Positions 41,733-49,241 of a DNA stretch of 64,000 bases are shown here, piece after piece (position 1 is the first letter of the stretch; each line of letters opens with the position of its first letter). This stretch comes from Arthrobacter sp. cf158 (GTDB lineage Bacteria > Actinomycetota > Actinomycetes > Actinomycetales > Micrococcaceae), in contig NZ_FNNR01000008.1 of NCBI RefSeq assembly GCF_900106835.1, forward strand, positions 182,138 through 246,137, read 5' to 3'. The position numbers and the translations under genes were made by a program. The notes under the pieces are model-generated. The model had not been told where the DNA came from. It did no database searches and was given only the letters and a program-made list of their open reading frames with translations.

Positions 41733-43069
41733 ACCAACTGAATACCTTCCAACGGCGCGCCACTCCGACTGAAATGTCGCGGTGGCGCGCCGCTGTTCTT
41801 GCTTCCTACGCTGCCAGCGGCATCGCGTTTGCCACGTGGGTGTCGCGTCTGCCCGCCATCCGCGACGGACTGGATCTCACGCCCGGCGGCATCGGGCTTT
41901 TGCTGATGTGCATGACCGTCGCATCGTTCATTTCGATCTCCGCATCAGGTCTCATCGTGCTGCGGCTTGGGCCCAAGCTGACCACCAGGATCGGCAGCTC
42001 CATGGTGGGTGTTGGCCTGGTGACTGTGGGTTTTGGTGCTTCAGTTGCGGCGAATCCGCTGGTGGTGGCGGCCGGACTTGTGGTGCTTGGCCTCGGCACG
42101 GCCAGTTGGAACACAGCGTCCAACGTGGAGGGAGCAGCCCTCGAGCGCGCCATGGAACGCCACATCATGCCGCACCTGCATGGTGCATTCAGCCTCGGTA
42201 CCGTAGCGGCTGCTGGTTTTGGTGCCTGGGCAGCTGCCGTGCACCTGCCGGTGTTCTGGCATTTCCTGATCTCCGGGGTGGTAGTTACGGCGTCAGTGGT
42301 GACCGCCGGTTTCTGGTTCCGCGCGGAGAAAACAGCGCCCGCGCAGCAAACTTTCCGCCCGGCTCAACCAGATACTTTCCAGGATCCGTCCACTGGACCG
42401 CTCCCGATTATCACCGCAGAGTCGGCGGACCGGGAGGGTACCCAAGGCGAAGCTCCGGCACCGCTGGACAACAAGCGGCTTGTTGCCCTTGCCTGGCGTG
42501 ACCGCCGGACCTTGCTGATCGGCGTCCTGGTCCTCGGCCTGGCGCTGGCCGAAGGCGCTGCCGGCGACTGGGTGGCCCTGGCACTTGCTGACGGCCATGG
42601 ACAAACGGATGCCGCAGGTGCAATTGGCTATGGGCTGTTTGTCACGTTCATGACCATCGGTCGCTTCGCGGGAACGTCCATCCTGGACCGGTTCGGACGG
42701 GTGCTGGTGATGCGCTGGTGCTCGGCCACGGCCGTCGTGGGTCTTGCGCTCTTCGTTTTTGCCCCTGCTCCGTGGCTCGCGTTCGTGGCCCTGGCCGTGT
42801 GGGGCCTTGGCGCATCGCTCGGGTTCCCGGTGGGGATGTCCGCTGCCGCCGATGACCCGGTCCACGCGGCGGCCCGCGTCTCGGTGGTCTCAACCATCGG
42901 CTACGGGGCGTTTCTTTGTGGTCCGCCGCTGCTGGGGCTTCTGGCCGAACACTTCGGGATCCTCCATTCGCTGCTGGCCCCGTTGGCGCTGCTGGTGGTG
43001 AGTTTCTTCCTGGCCCCCCTGTCCGGTAAGCAACAGGCACAGTCCATGCACGCCAACGAAGCCCGTTAG
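41729..43069 (+). CDS. MFS transporter
   Basis: A 446-residue major facilitator protein with 12 predicted helices and a polar central loop (residues about 195-245). MSRWRAAVLASYAASGIAFATWVSRLPAIRDGLDLTPGGIG is typical of the YfkF/bicyclomycin-like family often seen in Arthrobacter. The TTG at 41729 forms a TTGA overlap with the dehydratase stop and has GAAGG four to five bases upstream; the ATG at 41774 just before the first helix is an alternative. Substrate unknown. Its last codon and stop contribute to the murB -10 box. Confidence 0.82.
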   Translation: MNQLNTFQRRATPTEMSRWRAAVLASYAASGIAFATWVSRLPAIRDGLDLTPGGIGLLLMCMTVASFISISASGLIVLRLGPKLTTRIGSSMVGVGLVTVGFGASVAANPLVVAAGLVVLGLGTASWNTASNVEGAALERAMERHIMPHLHGAFSLGTVAAAGFGAWAAAVHLPVFWHFLISGVVVTASVVTAGFWFRAEKTAPAQQTFRPAQPDTFQDPSTGPLPIITAESADREGTQGEAPAPLDNKRLVALAWRDRRTLLIGVLVLGLALAEGAAGDWVALALADGHGQTDAAGAIGYGLFVTFMTIGRFAGTSILDRFGRVLVMRWCSATAVVGLALFVFAPAPWLAFVALAVWGLGASLGFPVGMSAAADDPVHAAARVSVVSTIGYGAFLCGPPLLGLLAEHFGILHSLLAPLALLVVSFFLAPLSGKQQAQSMHANEAR

Positions 43070-43072
43070 GCT
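43067..43072 (+). promoter_or_regulatory. -10 box of murB embedded in the preceding stop codon
   Basis: TAGGCT; its TAG is the stop codon of the MFS gene, and it lies six bases before the GTG at 43079. Confidence 0.5.
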
Positions 43073-43078
43073 TGATTG

Positions 43079-44146
43079 GTGACCCAAACGCTGCTTTCCG
43101 AATTGACCACAGCCGCTGTAGGCGGCCCCGCAGGAAACTTTGTGGAGGCCCGTACCGAAGCTGACATCATCGACGCCGTTCGCTCGGCCGACGCTGCCGG
43201 CGAGAAACTGCTGATCATCGGCGGTGGCTCCAACCTCCTGATTTCGGACGACGGCTACCCCGGGACTGTCCTGAAAATCGCGTCCGAGGGCTTCACCGTG
43301 AACTCCGAAGACAGCTGTGGCGGTGTGTCCGTGGTGGTGCAGGCCGGCCACAACTGGGATGCGCTGGTGGAGCACGCCGTGTTGCATGCATGGTCCGGGC
43401 TGGAAGCTTTGTCCGGGATTCCGGGGGCCACCGGCGCCACTCCCGTTCAAAACGTGGGGGCTTACGGAGCCGATGTTTCACAGACCATTGCGGCCGTGCG
43501 GACATGGGACCGTGAGCGCAACGCAGTCCAGACCTTCACCAATTCCGAGCTCAGATTCGGTTACCGCGATTCGATCCTGAAGCAGACCACTGTTGAGGGT
43601 TCGCCCCGCTACGTGGTGCTGACGGTGGAGTTCCAGTTGCCGCTGGGCCGAATGAGTGCCCCCATCCGCTACGCTGAGCTGGCCCGGGTCCTGGGGGTGG
43701 ACGCAGGCAAGCGCGCCTACTCCAACGATGTGCGTCGGGAAGTGCTCCGGCTCCGCGCGTCCAAGGGCATGGTCCTGAACGCGGCAGACCGGGACACGTA
43801 TTCCACGGGCTCGTTCTTTACCAACCCGATTGTGCCTGCGGATCGTGCAGCAGGGCTGCCGGACAATGCACCCCAGTATCCTGCTGGATCTGATGGACTG
43901 GTGAAGCTCTCCGCAGCCTGGCTCATCGACCACGCTGGCTTTGGCAAGGGATTCGGGCTTGAGGAGACCAGCGTTTCCGGTGGGCGGGCATCCCTGTCCA
44001 CCAAGCACACCTTGGCTATCACCAACCGGGGGTCAGCCTCCACCGCGGACATGGTGGCCATCGCGCGCGAGGTGAGGACCGGCGTCGTCGAACGTTTTGG
44101 TATTGAACTGCACCCTGAGCCGTTGCTGATCGGGGTCAGCCTCTAG
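43079..44146 (+). CDS. murB: UDP-N-acetylenolpyruvoylglucosamine reductase (UDP-N-acetylmuramate dehydrogenase)
   Basis: A 355-residue FAD enzyme that reduces UDP-GlcNAc-enolpyruvate to UDP-MurNAc in cytoplasmic peptidoglycan synthesis. FAD-binding: LLIIGGGSNLLISDDGYPG and SGIPGATGATPVQNVGAYGADVSQTI. The catalytic Ser is in TYSTGSFFTNPIVP, and the general-acid Glu in the C-terminal IELHPEPLLIG, the type I arrangement. I use the GTG at 43079 because the -10 box is six bases upstream; the conserved protein starts just after. Confidence 0.95.
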   Translation: MTQTLLSELTTAAVGGPAGNFVEARTEADIIDAVRSADAAGEKLLIIGGGSNLLISDDGYPGTVLKIASEGFTVNSEDSCGGVSVVVQAGHNWDALVEHAVLHAWSGLEALSGIPGATGATPVQNVGAYGADVSQTIAAVRTWDRERNAVQTFTNSELRFGYRDSILKQTTVEGSPRYVVLTVEFQLPLGRMSAPIRYAELARVLGVDAGKRAYSNDVRREVLRLRASKGMVLNAADRDTYSTGSFFTNPIVPADRAAGLPDNAPQYPAGSDGLVKLSAAWLIDHAGFGKGFGLEETSVSGGRASLSTKHTLAITNRGSASTADMVAIAREVRTGVVERFGIELHPEPLLIGVSL

Positions 44147-44190
44147 GCATTCCCCCGGATGCCGCCCCTTTGCGGAGCGTGGCCCAGGTG

Positions 44191-44670
44191 TTAGCGCGTC
44201 CGCCGCTCGGCGATGGGCAGGATCCTGTTGAGCAGCAGGAAAGTGAGTCCGCAGCTGACGGAGCCAAGCAGGAAGATCTGGCTGAATGCGATGCTTTGCG
44301 GGGATGGTCCGCTGGGCATGAACAGCCCGGCCATGGCGAAGCCCAGCAGTCCCAGAAGCATCACGATGGATCCAAGCAGGAAGCTGCGGACCTGGGCTGC
44401 CGCCGCCGGGTAGAACCAAGGCTCTGGAGCCTCGTCGTCCCGTTCGGCTACGGGCTGGCTGGCCGCAGCACTTCCGATCAGGAGCGCGGCTGCGGCCGTG
44501 GCAACCAAGCTGGCGGTTTGGATGGCCTGCATGGAAGGGGAGAGGCTCACGCCCGTCCCCACTGCCACAATCAACCCGGCGCCCAGTCCTACCAGCGTGC
44601 AGAACCAGCCGGCGGTAGCCAACCACCGGCTCAGCGGCCGCACAAACGGAGCAAGATCACCGAAAAGCAT
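44191..44670 (-). CDS. Hypothetical integral membrane protein
   Basis: A 159-residue protein with four predicted transmembrane segments arranged in two pairs around a polar loop (VAERDDEAPEPWFYP near residues 75-90). No catalytic motif or known family recognised. The ATG has a -10 box six bases upstream and no ribosome site. It is convergent with murB and divergent from the AlkZ-like gene. Confidence 0.72.
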   Translation of the reverse strand: MLFGDLAPFVRPLSRWLATAGWFCTLVGLGAGLIVAVGTGVSLSPSMQAIQTASLVATAAAALLIGSAAASQPVAERDDEAPEPWFYPAAAAQVRSFLLGSIVMLLGLLGFAMAGLFMPSGPSPQSIAFSQIFLLGSVSCGLTFLLLNRILPIAERRTR

Positions 44671-44676
44671 GAATCC

Positions 44677-44682
44677 ATCCTA
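44677..44682 (-). promoter_or_regulatory. -10 box of the four-TM protein gene
   Basis: TAGGAT on the minus strand, six bases before the ATG at 44670. Confidence 0.55.
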
Positions 44683-44744
44683 GGATCTGCTGCTGGTAGG
44701 CGGCTGGGAAGCGCGGCAAGGTTCCCTGTGCCCGCAGGCCCTTT

Positions 44745-44750
44745 TAGGAT
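44745..44750 (+). promoter_or_regulatory. -10 box of the AlkZ-like gene
   Basis: TAGGAT, five bases before the ATG at 44756, one base tighter than the usual six. Confidence 0.5.
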
Positions 44751-44755
44751 GAAGC

Positions 44756-45889
44756 ATGCTTTCAGCCCGCACCACCCTCAGTCCGCGCGTCATGGGCCGG
44801 TTGCGGCTCGCCAGCCAAGGCCTGGTGGCCGGTGGGTTTCCCTCAGTCCCGGACGCCGTCCGTTGGATGACGGCCATGCAGGCACAGGACCTGGGCTCTG
44901 CCTTGTGGGCGGTGGGACAGCGCGTCCCCGGTACTGCGGCCTCGGATGTCCGCAGAGCCCTCGACGCCGGGACCGTGGTCCGTTCGTGGCCGATGCGCGG
45001 TACCCTGCACCTGCTCGCGCCTGAAGACCTGCGGTGGATACTGGGAATCACCAGCGACAGGCTGATGAATATGGTGGCAGGGCGTCATCGCGAGCTGGCC
45101 ATCACCGCGGACGACATCAGCCACTGCCGGGACATCGCCTTCAAAACCGTTGAGGAGCTCAAAACCACAGAGGGCGCAGCCGGTGCCAGCCGGGAGCAGC
45201 TCTTCCAGGCGTTCGAGGAAGCAGGCCAGATCACCAAGGCCCAACGCGGCATCCACTTGCTCGGCAGCCTGTGCCAGCGCGCACTGCTCGTTCAAGGGCC
45301 CATGGCGGTGTCCAACGGCAAGGTGGGCGTTCAGCAACTGTTCGTGCCTTTCGAGGACTGGATCCCGCAATCGCGGGACCTGGGGCGTGGGGAAGGGATT
45401 GCCGAGTTGCTGTTCCGCTACATCCGCAGCCATGGCCCCGCGACAGTCAGGGACTTCTCGTGGTGGAGCCAGGTGCCGCTCACCGAGGCACGTGCCGCCC
45501 TCAAGGAGGTGCAGGATCGTTTGGTTGAGGTGGCGTTTGGCGGCGCCAGCTACTGGCTTTCGCCGGAGACGGCAGCAATGCTCGACGACGGCGTCCCCGG
45601 CGCCCGCTCGCTGCTGGCTCTCCCCGGCTTCGATGAGTATCTGCTCGGGTACCAGGACCGGAGCCTGGTCCTGGCCCCTGAGTTCGCCGGGTTGGTGGTG
45701 CCGGGGAAGAACGGCGTGTTCAAGCGAATCATGGTGTCCGGCGGTGAGGTTGTGGGGACGTGGGCGCGGACGGTGAAAGGCAAAGCCGTCGGTGTCGTGC
45801 CGGAGCCATTCACAGGGCAGCTGGGTCCGGCCGCTGAGCGCTCGTTCCAGGCCCAGGGTCGTGCTTACCTGAAGTTCATGGCCGGCTGA
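44756..45889 (+). CDS. AlkZ/YcaQ-family winged-helix DNA glycosylase
   Basis: A 377-residue protein of the HTH_42 (winged-helix DNA-binding) family. Streptomyces AlkZ unhooks azinomycin interstrand crosslinks and E. coli YcaQ removes alkylated bases. The catalytic Gln-x-Gln of AlkZ is present as MQAQD (Gln42 and Gln44), followed by SALWAVGQR; VRSWPMRGTLHLLAPEDL is the second conserved block. It therefore looks like an active base-excision enzyme, though the lesion is not known. No antibiotic cluster adjoins it, so a housekeeping alkylation-repair role fits better than self-resistance. Confidence 0.85.
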   Translation: MLSARTTLSPRVMGRLRLASQGLVAGGFPSVPDAVRWMTAMQAQDLGSALWAVGQRVPGTAASDVRRALDAGTVVRSWPMRGTLHLLAPEDLRWILGITSDRLMNMVAGRHRELAITADDISHCRDIAFKTVEELKTTEGAAGASREQLFQAFEEAGQITKAQRGIHLLGSLCQRALLVQGPMAVSNGKVGVQQLFVPFEDWIPQSRDLGRGEGIAELLFRYIRSHGPATVRDFSWWSQVPLTEARAALKEVQDRLVEVAFGGASYWLSPETAAMLDDGVPGARSLLALPGFDEYLLGYQDRSLVLAPEFAGLVVPGKNGVFKRIMVSGGEVVGTWARTVKGKAVGVVPEPFTGQLGPAAERSFQAQGRAYLKFMAG

Positions 45890-45906
45890 ACCCCCTAACA
45901 CGTGGA

Positions 45907-45950
45907 AAACCCGCTGTTCCGGTGCGGGACAGCAACGGAACAGCGGGTTT
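45907..45950. terminator. Bidirectional terminator hairpin
   Basis: AAACCCGCTGTTCCG (45907-45921) is exactly complementary to CGGAACAGCGGGTTT (45936-45950). It sits between the convergent AlkZ-like and asd genes. Confidence 0.85.
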
Positions 45951-45972
45951 AGCGACGTACTGAATGCAGGGG

Positions 45973-47115
45973 CTAGAGCTTGCCCGTGGCGATGTTGAGC
46001 ATGCGGCGGAGCGGCTCGGCCGCACCCCACAGGAGTTGGTCGCCCACGGTGAAGGCGCTGATGTACTCCGGGCCCATTTCGAGCTTGCGGATACGGCCCA
46101 CAGGGATGTCAAGCGTGCCGGATGCAGCCACCGGGGTCAGGTCCGCCATGGACGCTTCCTTGGTGTTCGGGATGACCTTGGCCCACTCGTTGTCCTTGGC
46201 CAGGAGGTTCTCGATCTCCGTGACGGACAGGTCTTCGCGCAGCTTGAGAGTGAGGGCCTGGGAGTGGGACCGCATGGCGCCGATGCGGATGCACAGGCCG
46301 TCCATGGCGATGTGGTCCTTGCCGGCTGTGCCGTTTCCGGTCCCAAGGATCTTGTTGGTCTCCACTCCGGCTTTCCATTCTTCCTTGGACTGGCCGTTGC
46401 CGAGGTCGGCATCGATCCAGGGAATCAGGGACCCTGCCAGCGGCACACCGAACTGCGTGGCGTCCACACCGGTGCGCTGTGCTGCGAGAACCTTGTGGTC
46501 GATTTCCAGAATGGCCGATGCGGGGTCGTCCAGTTCGCTGCTGACCTCATTGTTGAGGGTGCCGAACTGGTTCAGGAGCTCGCGCATGTGGCGGGCGCCG
46601 CCGCCGGATGCGGCCTGGTACGTCATGGAGGTGCCCCACTCCACGAGGTTGTTCTTGAACAGGCCCCCGAGGCCCATGAGCATGCAGGAGACCGTACAGT
46701 TGCCGCCGATGAAGTCCTTCACGCCACCGGAAAGGCCGGCATCGATGACATCTCGGTTGATGGGATCCAGCACGATGATCGAATCGTCATTCATGCGCAG
46801 GGTGGAAGCAGCATCGATCCAGAGGCCGTCCCAGCCACGGCTGCGGAGTTCGCCATGGACCTGCTTGGTGTAGTCGCCGCCCTGGGCAGTGACAATAATC
46901 GGCAGCTTGGCCAGCGTCTCAATATCGAACGCATCCTCGAGCTTGCCGGCCCCATCAGCGAAGGACGGGGAGGCACCTCCTGCGTTCGAGGTGGAGAAAA
47001 ATACCGGGTTGATGTTGGCGAAGTCGTTCTCTTCCTGCATGCGCTGCATCAGGACGGAGCCGACCATGCCACGCCAACCGACCAGTCCTACGGACGGATT
47101 AGCTGCTGTAGTCAT
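45973..47115 (-). CDS. asd: Aspartate-semialdehyde dehydrogenase
   Basis: A 380-residue NADPH-dependent enzyme converting aspartyl phosphate to aspartate semialdehyde for lysine, threonine, methionine and diaminopimelate synthesis. It follows the E. coli/gammaproteobacterial subtype: VGLVGWRGMVGSVLMQRMQEENDF and PVFFSTSNAGG at the N-terminus, active-site Cys in GGNCTVSCMLMGLGGLF, MTYQAASGGGARHM, and the substrate-binding IRIGAMRSHSQALTLKL. Typical actinobacterial Asd proteins of Corynebacterium and Mycobacterium are of a different subtype. The gene has a leaderless-type -10 box and is monocistronic. Confidence 0.95.
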   Translation of the reverse strand: MTTAANPSVGLVGWRGMVGSVLMQRMQEENDFANINPVFFSTSNAGGASPSFADGAGKLEDAFDIETLAKLPIIVTAQGGDYTKQVHGELRSRGWDGLWIDAASTLRMNDDSIIVLDPINRDVIDAGLSGGVKDFIGGNCTVSCMLMGLGGLFKNNLVEWGTSMTYQAASGGGARHMRELLNQFGTLNNEVSSELDDPASAILEIDHKVLAAQRTGVDATQFGVPLAGSLIPWIDADLGNGQSKEEWKAGVETNKILGTGNGTAGKDHIAMDGLCIRIGAMRSHSQALTLKLREDLSVTEIENLLAKDNEWAKVIPNTKEASMADLTPVAASGTLDIPVGRIRKLEMGPEYISAFTVGDQLLWGAAEPLRRMLNIATGKL

Positions 47116-47121
47116 TCACCA

Positions 47122-47127
47122 AGTCTA
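47122..47127 (-). promoter_or_regulatory. -10 box of asd
   Basis: TAGACT on the minus strand, six bases before the ATG at 47115. Confidence 0.6.
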
Positions 47128-47221
47128 AACTTTGGGAGCAAACTGCCGCTGTTGGTTACGTCACGCGTGCGACGTACGACGTCGGCTCCTGGCCGGGCGG
47201 CCTGCGCGCCTCCCGCTGCGG

Positions 47222-47443
47222 CTAGTGTCCGATGTCGGGTTCTTGCAGCAACACGGCCTTGCGCTTGCGCAGGGCGAAGAACGCACCGAAGGTAAATACC
47301 TGCGTCACCACCACCAGGATGATGATGCCAACAATCCGGTTGCCACCCAGGATCATGGTCAGCCCCACAATGGCGGAGATCAGGGCGAAGAGCGGCAGCA
47401 GCATGTAGCCCAGCACGAACAGGGTTTCAGGTTTTTTCAACAT
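47222..47443 (-). CDS. Small two-TM membrane protein
   Basis: A 73-residue protein with two transmembrane helices (about 9-32 and 37-57) and a basic cytoplasmic end (RKRKAVLLQEPDIGH). Family not recognised. It lies nine bases after the folA stop with an AGGAAAG-like site, so it is probably the last cistron of the GntR-thyA-folA operon. Confidence 0.72.
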   Translation of the reverse strand: MLKKPETLFVLGYMLLPLFALISAIVGLTMILGGNRIVGIIILVVVTQVFTFGAFFALRKRKAVLLQEPDIGH

Positions 47444-47452
47444 ACTGCTTTC

Positions 47453-48052
47453 CTAGCTTTCTTTCCGTCGCCACGTGGTGAACCGGAAGTTCGTGCCGTT
47501 CTTGGCGGTGAGCCAGCCCTCGGCCGGCGCCATGGTGTCGAAGGTCCAGTCGTCACCGAGTTCCGGTGCGAAAGTGTCGCCCTCACAGTCGGCGTCGATG
47601 ATGGTAATCACCGCGAGGTTGGCGATGCCCATGGACTGTTCGAAGATCTCGGCACCGCCGATGATCCACACCTTGTGGCCGCCGGGTGCGAACTGTGATT
47701 CCAGCAGGGCATCGTCAAGGGAGGAGACCACCAAAGCGCCCTCCGCCTCGGGCGTGGAGGCCCATTCAGCGTTGCGGGTCACCACGATGTTGGTGCGTCC
47801 GGGCAGCGGGCGGTACTTCTCCGGGAAGGACTCCCAGGTCTTGCGGCCCATGATGACAGGGTGGCCTGTGGTGAGTTGGCTGAAGTGCTTCAGATCCTCC
47901 GGCAGGTGCCACGGCATGCTGCCGTCCTTGCCGATCACGCCAGAGGTGGTCTGCGCCCAGATCATGCCGATGCCGGTCATGGTGGCGGCAGTCTCCTGGG
48001 TGAAAATGACGCTGGGAAGCTGTGCCGGAATGTCGGAAGAAGAGGTGCTCAT
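47453..48052 (-). CDS. folA: Dihydrofolate reductase
   Basis: A 199-residue NADPH-dependent enzyme reducing dihydrofolate to tetrahydrofolate. MIWAQTTSGVIGKDGSMPWHLPEDLKHF is the substrate region (the usual catalytic Asp position is Glu, as in Gram-positive enzymes), VIMGRKTWESFP and RPLPGRTNIVVTRN are NADPH-binding, and VWIIGGAEIFEQ follows. The ATG at 48052 overlaps the thyA stop (ATGA) and gives an N-terminal extension of about 24 residues; MTGIGMIW within it is where the conserved fold starts and is an alternative start. Pairing with thyA is functional, because ThyA produces dihydrofolate. Confidence 0.94.
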   Translation of the reverse strand: MSTSSSDIPAQLPSVIFTQETAATMTGIGMIWAQTTSGVIGKDGSMPWHLPEDLKHFSQLTTGHPVIMGRKTWESFPEKYRPLPGRTNIVVTRNAEWASTPEAEGALVVSSLDDALLESQFAPGGHKVWIIGGAEIFEQSMGIANLAVITIIDADCEGDTFAPELGDDWTFDTMAPAEGWLTAKNGTNFRFTTWRRKES

Positions 48053-48852
48053 ACCGCGATCGGCGCCTTGATGGTGGGGTGGTGGCGGTAGTCCACAACC
48101 TCGAAGTCATCCAGCGTGTAATCGAAAATGGAGTCCGGCTTGCGGAGGATCTTCAGCTGCGGGTAGTCGTACGGCTCGCGGCTGAGTTGCTCGGCCACTT
48201 GGTCAACGTGGTTGTCGTACACGTGGACATCTCCTCCGGTCCAGACGAATTCGCCGGGCTCAAGCCCAAGCTGCTGCGCCACCATGCGGGTCAGCAGGGC
48301 GTAGGAGGCAATGTTGAAGGGCACGCCCAGGAACGTGTCCGCGGAGCGCTGGTACAGCTGGCAGGACAGTTTGCCGTCAGCCACGTAGAACTGGAAGAAG
48401 GCATGGCACGGAGGCAAGGCCATGTCCTTGAGTTCGGACACATTCCATGCGGACACAATGTGCCGCCGCGAGTCCGGGTTGGAGGCGAGGTTGGACATCA
48501 GGTCAGAGATCTGGTCAATGTGCCCGCCGTCGGGGGTGGGCCAACTGCGCCACTGCACGCCGTAGACGGGGCCAAGCTCGCCGTCGGCATCCGCCCATTC
48601 GTCCCAGATGGAGACGCCTTGGTCCTGCATCCACTTCACGTTCGAGTCGCCGCGCAGGAACCACAGGAGCTCCACAGCCACGGACTTGAAATGCACCCGC
48701 TTGGTGGTGATCAGCGGGAAGCTCTCGGCAAGATCGAACCTCAACTGGCGGCCAAAAACGCTGCGCGTTCCGGTTCCGGTGCGGTCCGACTTGTGCGTGC
48801 CGTTGGCCATGACATCGCGCAGGAGGTCTTCATATGGGGTGGGGATGCTCAC
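48049..48852 (-). CDS. thyA: Thymidylate synthase (ThyA type)
   Basis: A 267-residue enzyme (E. coli: 264) methylating dUMP to dTMP with methylene-tetrahydrofolate. The catalytic Cys lies in PPCHAFFQFYV; DRTGTGTRSVFGRQLRFDL and LLTRMVAQQLGLEPGEFVWTGGDVHVYDNHVDQVAEQL complete the signature. The GTG start overlaps the GntR stop, and the stop overlaps the folA start, both by four bases, so its translation is tied to the regulator gene upstream. Confidence 0.96.
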   Translation of the reverse strand: MSIPTPYEDLLRDVMANGTHKSDRTGTGTRSVFGRQLRFDLAESFPLITTKRVHFKSVAVELLWFLRGDSNVKWMQDQGVSIWDEWADADGELGPVYGVQWRSWPTPDGGHIDQISDLMSNLASNPDSRRHIVSAWNVSELKDMALPPCHAFFQFYVADGKLSCQLYQRSADTFLGVPFNIASYALLTRMVAQQLGLEPGEFVWTGGDVHVYDNHVDQVAEQLSREPYDYPQLKILRKPDSIFDYTLDDFEVVDYRHHPTIKAPIAV

Positions 48853-49241
48853 GAGTCCAGCTTACTTGCCAGCCGGCCACGAAGAAGATCAATGAGCGTT
48901 TCATCACTCACACCCGCGTCGCGCGCTGTCAGGATCAAAGCGTCGACGCCGGCAATCACCGCCACATCTCCACCCGCCATGCCGTGCGGCACCCGGGGCG
49001 GCCCGACGACGACGGTACCGTTCCGGCGTCGTGATTCAATCAGCCCGGACTGCTCCAGTTCCTTGTAGGCGCGGGCGACGGTCCCTGCGGCGATGCCCAG
49101 GTCAGCGGCCAGGCTGCGGACCGTGGGCAGCCGGCTACCGGGTTCAAGGACCCCGACGGCGATCAAGGAGCTGAGTTGCCTGCGGATCTGCTCGTACGGC
49201 GGGACGGGATCCGCCAGATCCACCGTGATCCCGGCGGTCAT
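48849..49241 (-). CDS. GntR-family regulator, YtrA type
   Basis: A 130-residue regulator: winged helix at residues 10-80 (PPYEQIRRQLSSLIAVGVLEPGSRLPTVRSLAADLGIAAGTVARAYKELEQSGLIESRRRNGTVV) plus only about 45 further residues, the short C-terminal part that defines the YtrA subfamily, which usually controls adjacent transport genes. It overlaps the preceding membrane-protein gene and the following thyA by four bases each. The perfect palindrome at 50906-50951 in front of the operon is the obvious binding site, implying autoregulation of the entire operon including thyA and folA. Confidence 0.92.
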   Translation of the reverse strand: MTAGITVDLADPVPPYEQIRRQLSSLIAVGVLEPGSRLPTVRSLAADLGIAAGTVARAYKELEQSGLIESRRRNGTVVVGPPRVPHGMAGGDVAVIAGVDALILTARDAGVSDETLIDLLRGRLASKLDS

